A stretch of 64,000 bases of DNA from an uncultured Bacilli bacterium (GTDB lineage: Bacteria; Bacillota_I; Bacilli_A; RF39; UBA660). Made by a program: the position numbers and the translations under genes. This document shows positions 36,292 through 45,248 of the stretch, piece by piece. The DNA is taken from assembly GCA_934085595.1 (NCBI GenBank), contig CAKOHK010000001.1, positions 124,001-188,000 of the forward strand, in the 5' to 3' direction. The notes under the pieces are model-generated. The model did no database searches. It was not told the DNA's origin and was given only the letters and a program-made list of their open reading frames with translations. Each line of letters begins with the position of its first letter. Within the stretch, counting starts at the first letter, position 1.

Positions 36292-37413
36292 TTATTTACA
36301 AAGTACTAACTTAGATGCTACTTCTTCACTTATTCCACTTTCAAACTCTTCTACTTTCTTATATGTTTCAATATCCATAGAAGAAACATTTTCATAATTA
36401 AGTTCACATAATATCTTTTCATAATATCCATATGTTGGAACTATACTCATATTATATTCTGCATAAGGAAAACTATTTCTAACTTCTTCTGTCACATTAA
36501 TAAGATCATCAACACTATTAGAATCTAAAGTGCCTATCTTTTTGGACTGTTCCATGCACTCTCTTCTATATATATTTATTTTTTCTTTATCAGGTTCGTA
36601 ACTCAATAATGAAGTTATATTAGTTTTACCATTAATAAACTCAATTAATAGTTTCTCAAGTTCTGTACTTTCAAACTTACCAGAAGCATCCTTATAACGA
36701 GTATCCATCTGCATAAGACGAAGTAAATAAACAAGACGATTCATATCAAAACATACTTTATTTTTATTAATATATTTTCCATCTTTTACCAAGAATGAAT
36801 TATTATCACATTTACATAGTTCCCTATATTTAGTATAATCTTTCAAACTTATTTCATCTATTTTTTCATAAGTTATTGTATTCATAATATCACTATAAAA
36901 CCTAGTAATATCAGGAAGACTAGCTGCTTTTTCTCTTTGATTATATAGTTCTTTTAATATATATAGTCTAGTAAGTCTACCATTAAAATCATATTTAGAT
37001 AAACCACTATAAAGATTCTCTTTTCTCTTTTCTATTTCTTTATCTATTAAAGAAACCAAATCCACTTCCCCACTATAACTTTCAAGTTCATAAAGAGCAT
37101 ACATCCTATCATACTCATCACAGTTACTTTTAGAAATTACATCATACTCTAATAATCTATTAGCAAGCTTATATAAATTAGAATAAAGAACTAATTCATA
37201 AGATAACCCTTTTTCTCTACTAATACTATCTTCATCAAAATCTATATATGAAGTAAAATCTAAATCTTTATATGTAAGTGTTCCTTCTTCTACATCATGA
37301 CTATAATAAAAATTACCATCTTCTATCTTTAATATTAATTCTTTAAGTCTTTCTTCATCTATATCCACTTTATATTTATAAATCATTCCATCTTTTTCTT
37401 CAATATATATCAT
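36292..37413 (-). CDS. Tandem paralog family, member 2 (unknown function)
   Basis: A 373-aa member: MIYIEEKDGMIYKYKVDIDE at the start, LVSLIDKEIEKRKEN, LYILKELYNQREKAASLPDI, TYEKIDEISLKDYTKY, KINIYRRECMEQSK and the end ASKLVLCK. The middle region is more diverged than the ends. Same ribosome binding site and 5' DNA as the other members. Confidence 0.7.
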   Translation of the reverse strand: MIYIEEKDGMIYKYKVDIDEERLKELILKIEDGNFYYSHDVEEGTLTYKDLDFTSYIDFDEDSISREKGLSYELVLYSNLYKLANRLLEYDVISKSNCDEYDRMYALYELESYSGEVDLVSLIDKEIEKRKENLYSGLSKYDFNGRLTRLYILKELYNQREKAASLPDITRFYSDIMNTITYEKIDEISLKDYTKYRELCKCDNNSFLVKDGKYINKNKVCFDMNRLVYLLRLMQMDTRYKDASGKFESTELEKLLIEFINGKTNITSLLSYEPDKEKINIYRRECMEQSKKIGTLDSNSVDDLINVTEEVRNSFPYAEYNMSIVPTYGYYEKILCELNYENVSSMDIETYKKVEEFESGISEEVASKLVLCK

Positions 37414-37439
37414 TTCAAAACCTCCTTTAAATACTTATA

Positions 37440-38606
37440 CTATTTACCAAGCACTAATTTAGATGCTGCTTCTTTATTTACTTCACTATCAAACTCTTGA
37501 GCTTTGTTATATATTTCACTATCTAGTGAAGGAATAAAAGTATATCTAAGTTCCTTAATTATTTCTTCATAATATGAATCAGTTGAATCTATGCTCATAT
37601 TATATTCAGCATATGGAAACTCATTTCTAAGTTTTTCCATTAGCTCAATCTCACCATCAATATTTTCTTCACTAAGTAAACCAATCTTTCTATAGCGTTC
37701 AGCACATTTCTTTTTAAAAATATTTGCTTGTTCTTCTTCACTATTATAATTAATTAATGAAGAAATATCTCCTCCTTCATCAAGTATATTAACTAATATA
37801 CGTTCTAAATTAGTTGGTACTAATCTTCCATCAAGAGCTTTAAATCTTGTATTATCTTCAATACTTTCTAATATATTTCTCATTCTCTCTTCATCAAATG
37901 AAACTAAATATTTTCTAGCGTTTTCATTTTCAGTTTTACTAATAATTCTTGAGTTATAGTTAGATAAAACTAAATAAGCCATATAATCTTCTTTTAGAAT
38001 CTCATCTATTCTTTCAAAACTTATAGTGCTCATAACAGCATAAACAAATCTTCTAGCGTCCACAACGTCAGATGCCACTTTTCTTTGTTTATATAGCTCC
38101 TTTATCTTATAAAGTTCTCCGCACTTTCCAGCATAATCAAACTTAGATGGTTCATTTCCGAGTAAACTTTCTCTTTCCTTAATTTCCTCATCTATTAAAG
38201 AAACCAAATCCTTTTCACCATTATAATTTAAGAGTTCAAAAAGCCCAGAAGTCATTATATAATCTCTAATATCATCTTCATCACTAAATGGCTCCACGTA
38301 ATATTCTTCAATATCTTCAATATCTTCTTCCATACCAAGTAGTTTATTAACAATCTTATATAAATTTGAATAATAAACAAGTTCATATCTAGAACTAAAT
38401 AAACCGTCACTAAAAATCCAATTTATACTATCAAATCTTGTATAATCAAAATCTAATTCATCAAACTCTAACTTATCTTCATCTAGCGAATTAGAATATT
38501 TAAAGTTACACCCTTTCATCTCATTAAATATTTTTCTAAGTCTTTCTTCATCTATATCTACTTTATACTTATAAATCATTCCATCTTTTTCTTCTAAATA
38601 TATCAT
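37440..38606 (-). CDS. Tandem paralog family, member 1 (unknown function)
   Basis: A 388-aa member: MIYLEEKDGMIYKYKVDIDE, an acidic insert (EEDIEDIEEYYVEPFSDEDD), LVSLIDEEIKERES, YKIKELYKQRKVASD, FERIDEILKEDYMAYL, QANIFKKKCAERYRK and the end ASKLVLGK. It is the first member after the metallophosphoesterase gene (12-bp gap), which suggests a shared operon and possibly shared function. Confidence 0.7.
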   Translation of the reverse strand: MIYLEEKDGMIYKYKVDIDEERLRKIFNEMKGCNFKYSNSLDEDKLEFDELDFDYTRFDSINWIFSDGLFSSRYELVYYSNLYKIVNKLLGMEEDIEDIEEYYVEPFSDEDDIRDYIMTSGLFELLNYNGEKDLVSLIDEEIKERESLLGNEPSKFDYAGKCGELYKIKELYKQRKVASDVVDARRFVYAVMSTISFERIDEILKEDYMAYLVLSNYNSRIISKTENENARKYLVSFDEERMRNILESIEDNTRFKALDGRLVPTNLERILVNILDEGGDISSLINYNSEEEQANIFKKKCAERYRKIGLLSEENIDGEIELMEKLRNEFPYAEYNMSIDSTDSYYEEIIKELRYTFIPSLDSEIYNKAQEFDSEVNKEAASKLVLGK

Positions 38607-38618
38607 TTCAAAACCTCC

Positions 38619-39725
38619 CTATTTGATACCGTATCTTTTACTAAACTTATCTATCATAGATAAACTTCTACTATCTCCTACTTCTTCAATAATCTCTTCT
38701 TCTATAACTTCTTGTGTTATTTCTTCACACACACTACTTTCTTCTTCTTTAAACTGTACATATCTTTTAAACTTATTTTCCGGACTACACACTATATGTG
38801 TCATAATACTACTCTCTCCAAGAGATATAACCTTATGATCATTATTTAACCATAGTTCCTTTACATTTACAAGTGATATAGTATTATTTCCAGTATTAAT
38901 AGTTATATCTAAAAAACAAGGACACATTTCATTATTAATCATAATATCACTTAAAGTAGGAACTTTAATATATAAACTATTAGCGTGCTCTCTTATCTTA
39001 AATCTGTGTTCATGTCCACTAAGTACTATTCCACAAGCACTTTCTATATCAAGTTTAGTATTATTTTTATATGTTTTACCTAAGTCATGTCTCATAAATA
39101 TATTAATCTTAGATAAAACAACTTTAGAAAGACCATACCCAGTAAACACCATATCATGCCTTCTAGAATTAATCATTTCCCCAATATCTATATTAAACTT
39201 CTCATAAAAACTCATATCATGATTTCCACCAATCATAAAATTAATAATATTTTTATCAAACGGATATTTCTTAATCGTACTATCAATCATATCTATAGGA
39301 TCACTATAATTAACTTTATATATTGACGAAGGCATAAATCCTTCAAATATATCACCACTATTAAATATAATATTTATTCCATTCTTCTTAGCATAATCAT
39401 ATACTATTTCCATATATCTATTATCTGAATATTTACTCTCTCTATGTTCATCACTAACAGCTATTATTCTATATATTCTATTAGTACTTTGCATAGGATT
39501 TCCAACTATAAATATATCTTTATCTTCATTATTAAAAACACTTTTAATTCCATAAGTAATATTACCATTATCATGATAAAATCTATCTAAATTAATACCA
39601 TAACATTTAAGTCTATTAAGTTTAATATATAACTGTTTATTACTAATTCCAAGTGTGCTAGCCATCTCATTAGCACTCTTCCCGTTTTTAATCATCTCTA
39701 TTATTTTAGCATTGTCTTCATCCAT
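38619..39725 (-). CDS. HTH-containing calcineurin-like metallophosphoesterase
   Basis: A 368-aa protein. N-terminal helix-turn-helix-like segment (IIEMIKNGKSANEMASTLGI) followed by a calcineurin-type phosphoesterase with the metal motifs in order: SDEHRE (variant of DxH), FNSGDIFEG (GDxxD-like), GGNHD, and SGHEHR. A C-terminal acidic, low-complexity tail (VIEEEIIEEVGDS) ends IDKFSKRYGIK. Possible role: nuclease or phosphatase with DNA contact; the substrate is unknown. First gene of the operon with the six tandem paralogs. Confidence 0.75.
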   Translation of the reverse strand: MDEDNAKIIEMIKNGKSANEMASTLGISNKQLYIKLNRLKCYGINLDRFYHDNGNITYGIKSVFNNEDKDIFIVGNPMQSTNRIYRIIAVSDEHRESKYSDNRYMEIVYDYAKKNGINIIFNSGDIFEGFMPSSIYKVNYSDPIDMIDSTIKKYPFDKNIINFMIGGNHDMSFYEKFNIDIGEMINSRRHDMVFTGYGLSKVVLSKINIFMRHDLGKTYKNNTKLDIESACGIVLSGHEHRFKIREHANSLYIKVPTLSDIMINNEMCPCFLDITINTGNNTISLVNVKELWLNNDHKVISLGESSIMTHIVCSPENKFKRYVQFKEEESSVCEEITQEVIEEEIIEEVGDSRSLSMIDKFSKRYGIK

Positions 39726-39742
39726 AACTATCCCCTAACATA

Positions 39743-39771
39743 ATTTTAACAACTAATATTTATATAATCAA
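39743..39771 (-). promoter_or_regulatory. Promoter of the phosphoesterase-paralog operon
   Basis: TTGATT (39766-39771), 17-bp spacer, TAAAAT (39743-39748) on the minus strand, about 18 bp before the start codon. Confidence 0.55.
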
Positions 39772-39983
39772 GAATAATATTTAAACTTAATAAGTTTATA
39801 TAAATGAACTAAAACAAGCGCACTATTTAAAAACCATACACTAAAAGCATGTATTAATAGTCCATATATAACAAAAAGTATAGCTCCTATTAAATTAACT
39901 ATTCTAATCTTTTCTTCACCCTTAAGTAAAAAAGATATTAAAACTATTACGCTCGCACAAACGCCTATAACTTCATAATTCAT
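39768..39983 (-). CDS. YgjV-like small membrane protein
   Basis: A 71-aa protein with two or three hydrophobic helices (IGVCASVIVLISFLLKGEEK, IVNLIGAILFVIYGLLIHAF, WFLNSALVLVHLYKLIKF). This fits the YgjV/YgjV-like family of short inner-membrane proteins of unknown function. Only 2 bp downstream of recX. Confidence 0.65.
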   Translation of the reverse strand: MNYEVIGVCASVIVLISFLLKGEEKIRIVNLIGAILFVIYGLLIHAFSVWFLNSALVLVHLYKLIKFKYYS

Positions 39984-39985
39984 AT

Positions 39986-40726
39986 TTATTCCCTTTCAAA
40001 GCAATCATTTACCTCACTATAACTATATCCTTTTCTAAGTAAATAATTAATTATCATATTTTTATCTTTATATTTCTTACTTGCTTTATTAAACTCATTA
40101 ATTATATTAGAATTATCTATATTTATATTACAAAGTTTACTACTTATCATATCTTTATCATATCCCATATTATATAAATCTATTTTAAGTTTATTTATTA
40201 TCATATAACTACTTTTATTCTTAAGTGTTTTAAGTTTCTTTTCTATTATTTTATTTATTTTGTCTTCCCATACTTTATCATCAAATGTATATAAATATCC
40301 ATCTATTTCTTCACTACTAAACCCATTATCTATAAGTTCTCTTTTAATTTTATATGGTCCATCATACCCAAGATTAACTTTATCATTTATAAAACACTCT
40401 ATATATACTTTATTATTAAGTAGTCCAAGTTCTTCTATTTTATTTATTGCAAAATCTATATATTTATTATCAAACTCTTTCTTTTCTAAATATTTAATAA
40501 GTTCCTTTTTATTTCTAAGTTTTACTTCTATATAACTAAGTAACATATGATATGCTTCATAATATTTATTTTCATCTATCATATTTGATAATTCTTCTAT
40601 ATTTATATCACTTTTTAATAATAAATTATATTTAAGTATAATTTCTTCATATAAACATATTTGACTATCTTCTAAATATACATTATATCTATTCTTACCT
40701 ACTTTTTTATACTTAGTAATTTTCAT
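39986..40726 (-). CDS. recX: Recombination regulator RecX
   Basis: A 246-aa helical-repeat protein that modulates RecA filaments. AYHMLLSYIEVKLRNKKELI, LEKKEFDNKYIDFAINKIEELGLLNN-type repeats and GPYKIKRELIDNGFSSEEI are typical three-helix RecX repeats. Length is close to that of Bacillus RecX (264 aa). recA is not in the window. Confidence 0.88.
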   Translation of the reverse strand: MKITKYKKVGKNRYNVYLEDSQICLYEEIILKYNLLLKSDINIEELSNMIDENKYYEAYHMLLSYIEVKLRNKKELIKYLEKKEFDNKYIDFAINKIEELGLLNNKVYIECFINDKVNLGYDGPYKIKRELIDNGFSSEEIDGYLYTFDDKVWEDKINKIIEKKLKTLKNKSSYMIINKLKIDLYNMGYDKDMISSKLCNINIDNSNIINEFNKASKKYKDKNMIINYLLRKGYSYSEVNDCFERE

Positions 40727-40748
40727 ATAAAATCACCCCCTAATATTA

Positions 40749-41936
40749 TTAATCATCTGCATAATTATCAAAATATCTTTGTACTAATACTACAGGTGTT
40801 CCTTTGTCTCCACTACCACTAGTAAGGTCACATAAACTTCCTAGTAAGTCTGTATAGTGTCTTGGTGTAGTACCTTGAGATGCCATTGTTCCAGCAAGAT
40901 TACTATTTTTATTCTTAATAGCTTTTTTCATAGCTTCATTAAGTTCTTCTCCTCTTAAATCTTTAAACTCATTCTCACTAAAATATTTAAGTTTAATTTC
41001 ATTAGGGCTTCCATTAAGTCCACTTGTATAAGCAGGACTAACAACAGGATCAGCAAGTTCCCATATTTTACTTGTTGGATCTTTAAATGCTCCATCTCCA
41101 TATACCATTACTTCTATATTTTTACCAGTCTTTTTCCTCATCATTTCTTGTATTTTAAGAACAAGAGTGTCCCCAGTTCTAGGAAATAATTTAACCTTTT
41201 CACTAGTAGAACGATTACTACCAAGAAGTCCGTAAGGAGAATAACCACTACCATCTACACTACTATTAAGTATATCACTCATCATAATAACATTTCTAGC
41301 CCCATGTTTAAGTAATCTATTTTTAGTATATTCTCTTGTATGTATATCACAGTTTATAATATCACCAGTATATTCAAGAATAACCTCAGGTTTATTAGCA
41401 AATACCATTTCAAACTCACAGCCCTCTTTAGTAACTATATCTTTATATACTTGATACATATTAACACCAGTAAACATATGCTTAAAATGACTATAATTCT
41501 TCACATACTCTTCTTCACTAATAACATCATTACTTATATTTACATCATTCTTTATTAAATCTTCCATATACATAATATCATTACCAACTTCATCACTAGG
41601 ATAACTACATAATAATGTAATCTTCTTAGTACTTCTTGCCATAGCTGATAATAACACAGCAAATCTATTTCTTGATAATATCGGATACACAACTCCAATA
41701 TGATCACTATTAAGTTTATTTTTAATATCTTTAGCTATCTGATCTAAAGTAGCAAAATTACCTTCACTAATACCAACCACTGCTTCAGTAACTGCTATTA
41801 CATCTTTATCATAAAATTCAAATCCTTCACTCTCACTTGCTTTAATAACACTATCTACTACTATAGAAGCTAAATCATCTCCTTCTTTAATAATAGGTGT
41901 TCTAATTCCTCTAACTATAGTTCCAACGTTTCTCAT
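40749..41936 (-). CDS. Coenzyme F420-0:L-glutamate ligase-like protein
   Basis: A 395-aa protein. VGTIVRGIRTPIIKEGDDLA, FYDKDVIAVTEAVVGISEG and the C-terminal NLAGTMASQGTTPRHYTDLL match the CofE/FbiB N-terminal family. The F420 pathway itself is not visible here and such genes occur in gut Firmicutes without F420, so another amide-bond-forming role is likely. AGGAGG precedes the ATG. A long frame with no break. Confidence 0.8.
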   Translation of the reverse strand: MRNVGTIVRGIRTPIIKEGDDLASIVVDSVIKASESEGFEFYDKDVIAVTEAVVGISEGNFATLDQIAKDIKNKLNSDHIGVVYPILSRNRFAVLLSAMARSTKKITLLCSYPSDEVGNDIMYMEDLIKNDVNISNDVISEEEYVKNYSHFKHMFTGVNMYQVYKDIVTKEGCEFEMVFANKPEVILEYTGDIINCDIHTREYTKNRLLKHGARNVIMMSDILNSSVDGSGYSPYGLLGSNRSTSEKVKLFPRTGDTLVLKIQEMMRKKTGKNIEVMVYGDGAFKDPTSKIWELADPVVSPAYTSGLNGSPNEIKLKYFSENEFKDLRGEELNEAMKKAIKNKNSNLAGTMASQGTTPRHYTDLLGSLCDLTSGSGDKGTPVVLVQRYFDNYADD

Positions 41937-41970
41937 ATAATCCTCCTAAATAATAATATCACACCAAAAG

Positions 41971-41993
41971 AAAAAACTCTACACATGTAGAGT
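41971..41993 (-). terminator. Intrinsic terminator of surface gene E
   Basis: Perfect 7-bp stem ACTCTAC/GTAGAGT, 4-nt loop and T6 on the minus strand. Confidence 0.75.
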
Positions 41994-42004
41994 AAATATT
42001 ATAA

Positions 42005-43522
42005 TTATTCTATAACAAATGGATTATCTTTACTTCCATCACCTGACATATATTGCACACTCGAAGATAAAAATAATACGGGTCTTATATTATTATCAGT
42101 GTTAGTAGGCAAATAACTAGTTAAAGATCCATCATTAACTATGTTCATTACATTAGCAGCACTACCAGAACGAGGCGAAATTGTCCAATAATAAGAAGAA
42201 TTAGCTAACCAATTAGTACTTGTACAAGTAGAATTATTATATGAACTTCCTAAAGTAGATGTATTATAGCATCCGCTACTTGCATACATATAATCACTCG
42301 GATATACAAGTCCAACTTCTCCATCCCATGTTTGTTTATTTCCACTTGGCACACTTGTACTTCTTTCTTGAGTATATACTTGTTTTGTATTTCCAAAACT
42401 CATTCCATTTAATACTATATTTCCAAGATACCATTTTGTACTGCTTATTTGATTTCTTGCTTCAGCCGTTAATCCATTACTTGCATATGTTCCAGTTCTA
42501 TTGTAATAATTCCCACTATTTAATGTTGTCTTTAAAGATGCTGTTGTCCAATCATTTTTTGATGCAGAAAACGCCACTTTTCCTATTTGATTCCTAATTA
42601 TTTTTACTTTATTTTCTTTAGTATATGTTCCATCTTCATTTGGTGTTTCCACTTCAAATACCCCAATTATTCTCCATCTCTCAATTTCATCATTAAATGT
42701 TATATAATTATTTGGACTTTTACCTTGATATCTATATTCAGTTGAATTATATTTTTGATTACCTGTTGCAGTTTGGTCAATTTTGGTTAGCTTCAAAGTT
42801 TGATAATTACTTACTAAATACGTCACCAAAGATTTACTTTCTTCAAAATATAAACTGCATTTAGTTTGTTTATTTGAACCTATAATTATTTTTTTATTTA
42901 AAGTATCATATTCTACTGTAGCATCATTATTACAAGTATAACTCTTTAACTTATAATATTTATTTAAATCGAGTTCATTTACTCTCTCACTATCAACATA
43001 TAATGCTGTTGTTTCAAAATCATATTTCCAGTAGTCATCTAAAATTTCTGTATATGTATCAAGAACTTTAATTTCATCTACGTCGTTAAATGAATATCCC
43101 CCAAATACCATAAGTGATAATGTTTGTTTTTCATTGCTTTCATTTTTAATTATAAGTGATATTGTTCTTTTAGTGAGTATTCCTCCAAATGCTGGTTCAA
43201 GATAATCTGAAGCATATTTAACATCAATGTAATCGTTATTTAAATATGCAAGTTTATAGTTAGTAGAAACTGCATTTAAACTTGTTATTTCTATAGTATG
43301 TTCTGTTTCTCCTGGATCTATATCAATAGTATAAGTGTTTTCATCATCTATTTTTATAGAATACAAAAGTTCCGAAATATACATTTCATTACTTCTATAA
43401 CTTTCACTGTTTATAGTAAACTTCGCATAACTAAATGCAAGTAACGGACAAAGTCCGATCAACACTAAAACTATAAAAATGTTTTTCTTTATATAATATA
43501 TTACATTTTTTCTTATACTCAT
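42005..43522 (-). CDS. Surface protein E, D-type N-terminus, variable C-terminal domain
   Basis: A 505-aa protein. N-terminal membrane segment (about 13-31) then SYAKFTINSESYRSNEMYI, nearly identical to gene D across the first 200 residues. The C-terminal DUF6273-like domain has WRIIGVFEVETPNE, WDGEVGLVYPSDYMYASS and SGDGSKDNPFVIE. In the segment between YYWTISP and IRPVLFLS, most codons have the form NNT or NNC (CGT, GGT, AGT, GCT, GAT, ACT), as expected if an AAY-rich template had once seeded it. Expression may be phase-variable (see promoter). Confidence 0.86.
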   Translation of the reverse strand: MSIRKNVIYYIKKNIFIVLVLIGLCPLLAFSYAKFTINSESYRSNEMYISELLYSIKIDDENTYTIDIDPGETEHTIEITSLNAVSTNYKLAYLNNDYIDVKYASDYLEPAFGGILTKRTISLIIKNESNEKQTLSLMVFGGYSFNDVDEIKVLDTYTEILDDYWKYDFETTALYVDSERVNELDLNKYYKLKSYTCNNDATVEYDTLNKKIIIGSNKQTKCSLYFEESKSLVTYLVSNYQTLKLTKIDQTATGNQKYNSTEYRYQGKSPNNYITFNDEIERWRIIGVFEVETPNEDGTYTKENKVKIIRNQIGKVAFSASKNDWTTASLKTTLNSGNYYNRTGTYASNGLTAEARNQISSTKWYLGNIVLNGMSFGNTKQVYTQERSTSVPSGNKQTWDGEVGLVYPSDYMYASSGCYNTSTLGSSYNNSTCTSTNWLANSSYYWTISPRSGSAANVMNIVNDGSLTSYLPTNTDNNIRPVLFLSSSVQYMSGDGSKDNPFVIE

Positions 43523-43546
43523 CTTGATATACCTTCTTATATTAGA

Positions 43547-43578
43547 ATTATATCATAGGGTACCCCCCCCCCCGTCAA
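43547..43578 (-). promoter_or_regulatory. Promoter of surface gene E with G11 tract (candidate phase-variation switch)
   Basis: On the minus strand TTGACG (43573-43578), a 20-bp spacer and TATAAT (43547-43552). Eleven consecutive G (C11 on plus, 43563-43573) fill the spacer and touch the -35 box. The 20-bp spacing is 3 bp above optimum, so loss of about three G by slippage should raise activity. Confidence 0.8.
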
Positions 43579-43619
43579 GTGGCGAATGTGTATTTGCTTT
43601 AAGTACTTCAAGTTTTTAC

Positions 43620-43656
43620 AAAAAAATAGCAAACATTTTATATCATGTTCACTATT
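43620..43656 (-). terminator. Intrinsic terminator after iscU
   Basis: An imperfect 11-bp stem (AATAGTGAACA/TGTTTGCTATT) and T7 on the minus strand, downstream of the iscU stop and upstream of the promoter of gene E. Confidence 0.65.
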
Positions 43657-43661
43657 TATTA

Positions 43662-44036
43662 TTATTTATTTAACTCTTTATTTTGATAATCTTCTATAGC
43701 TGCTTTTATTGCTTCTTCAGCAAGTACTGAACAATGCATCTTTACTGGAGGTAATCCATCAAGTGCTTCAGCAACAGCTTTATTTGTTAAAGTTAACGCT
43801 TCACTAATACTTTTACCTTTAATAAGTTCTGTTGCCATTGAAGAAGTAGCAATAGCGGAAGCACAACCAAATGTCTTAAACTTAACATCTGTTATAATTC
43901 CATCTTTTACTTTAATATACATCTTCATAACATCCCCACATACAGGGTTACCAACAGTACCTATTCCATCAGCATCTTCAATAACTCCAACATTTCTTGG
44001 ATTTTCAAAATGATCCATAACTTTTTCTGAATACAT
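43662..44036 (-). CDS. iscU: Fe-S cluster assembly scaffold IscU/SufU-like
   Basis: A 124-aa scaffold: SEKVMDHFENPRNVG, then GNPVCGDVMKMY (first Cys), KTFGCASAIATSSM (second Cys) and MHCSVLAEEAI (third Cys). The LxxCxxLA form near the end and lack of a zinc-finger insert point to IscU/NifU type. ATG at 44034-44036 overlaps the stop of the cysteine desulfurase gene by one base; AGGAGG lies upstream. Confidence 0.93.
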   Translation of the reverse strand: MYSEKVMDHFENPRNVGVIEDADGIGTVGNPVCGDVMKMYIKVKDGIITDVKFKTFGCASAIATSSMATELIKGKSISEALTLTNKAVAEALDGLPPVKMHCSVLAEEAIKAAIEDYQNKELNK

Positions 44037-45208
44037 TATTTTTTCTCCTCCTCTTCCCATAATGGTGACATATCTCTAAGTCTATCAATAATTTCTACCA
44101 TACTATCAATTAAATAATCTACTTCTTCTTTAGTATTATGTTTTCCTATACTTACTCTAATTGAACCATGTGCAACTTCATGAGGTAATCCAGTAGCAAG
44201 TAACACATATGATGGTTCTAGACTCTTAGAAGAACAAGCACTACCAGTACTAACACATATACCTTTAGCATCTAAAAGTAGTAATATACTCTCCCCTTCA
44301 ACACATTTAAATGAGAAGTTAGCATTCCCTGGAAGTCTATCATTCCTGTCCCCATTTAATATAACCTCTGGTATTCTCTTTTCTATTTCACTTATATAGT
44401 AATCTCTAAGTTCTTTGATTCTCTTAGTATTTTCATCAAAATCTCTATAAGCCTTTTCAATAGCATAACTAATTCCAATTATACCAGGAGTATTTTCTGT
44501 ACCACTTCTTTTATCTTTCTCTTGGTGTCCTCCATCATTAATTCTACTAATTCTAACTCCAGTTCTAACAAACAAAACACCAATTCCTTTAGGTCCATAA
44601 AACTTATGTCCTGACATACTAAGCATATCTATATTCATTTCATTTACATCTATAAGTACGCTTCCAACTGCCTGAACAGCATCTGTATGAAATACTATAT
44701 TATGTTTATGAGCTATTTCTCCTATTTCTTTAATAGGTTCTATAGTACCTATTTCATTATTAGCAAACATAATACTAATTAAAATAGTATCTTCTCTAAT
44801 AGCATCTTCTAATTCTTTAAGACTTATCTTACCATTTTTATCTACCCCAAGATAAGTAACTTCAAATCCTTCTTTTTCAAGCGCTTTCATACTATTAATA
44901 ATAGCAGGATGCTCTATACATGATGTAATAATATGTTTTCCTTTATGTTTATTAGCAAGAGCAAACCCTTTAACAGCTAAATTATCACTTTCAGTTCCAC
45001 CAGAAGTAAAATATATTTCACTTCCCTTAGCATTTATACATCCAGCTATTCTATCTCTTGCCTCATTTACTTCTTTATTTAAATCTTGACTTACACTATA
45101 TATTGAAGATGGATTATAATACTTATCCATAAAATAAGGTTTCATTTTCTCAAATACTTCACTATCTAGCATAGTAGTCGCAGAATTATCAAAATATTTT
45201 ATATTCAT
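44036..45208 (-). CDS. iscS: Cysteine desulfurase (NifS/IscS)
   Basis: A 390-aa PLP enzyme that delivers sulfur to IscU. FDNSATTMLDSEV at the start, TSGGTESDNLAVKG, HTDAVQAVG, MSGHKFYGPKGIGVL (PLP lysine), and VSTGSACSSKSLEPS (catalytic Cys loop). Coupled to iscU by a one-base overlap of stop and start, as a two-gene Fe-S module. Confidence 0.96.
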   Translation of the reverse strand: MNIKYFDNSATTMLDSEVFEKMKPYFMDKYYNPSSIYSVSQDLNKEVNEARDRIAGCINAKGSEIYFTSGGTESDNLAVKGFALANKHKGKHIITSCIEHPAIINSMKALEKEGFEVTYLGVDKNGKISLKELEDAIREDTILISIMFANNEIGTIEPIKEIGEIAHKHNIVFHTDAVQAVGSVLIDVNEMNIDMLSMSGHKFYGPKGIGVLFVRTGVRISRINDGGHQEKDKRSGTENTPGIIGISYAIEKAYRDFDENTKRIKELRDYYISEIEKRIPEVILNGDRNDRLPGNANFSFKCVEGESILLLLDAKGICVSTGSACSSKSLEPSYVLLATGLPHEVAHGSIRVSIGKHNTKEEVDYLIDSMVEIIDRLRDMSPLWEEEEKK

Positions 45209-45248
45209 TTTATTATTTCCTTTCTTTCAAAAATTATTATAACACTTT

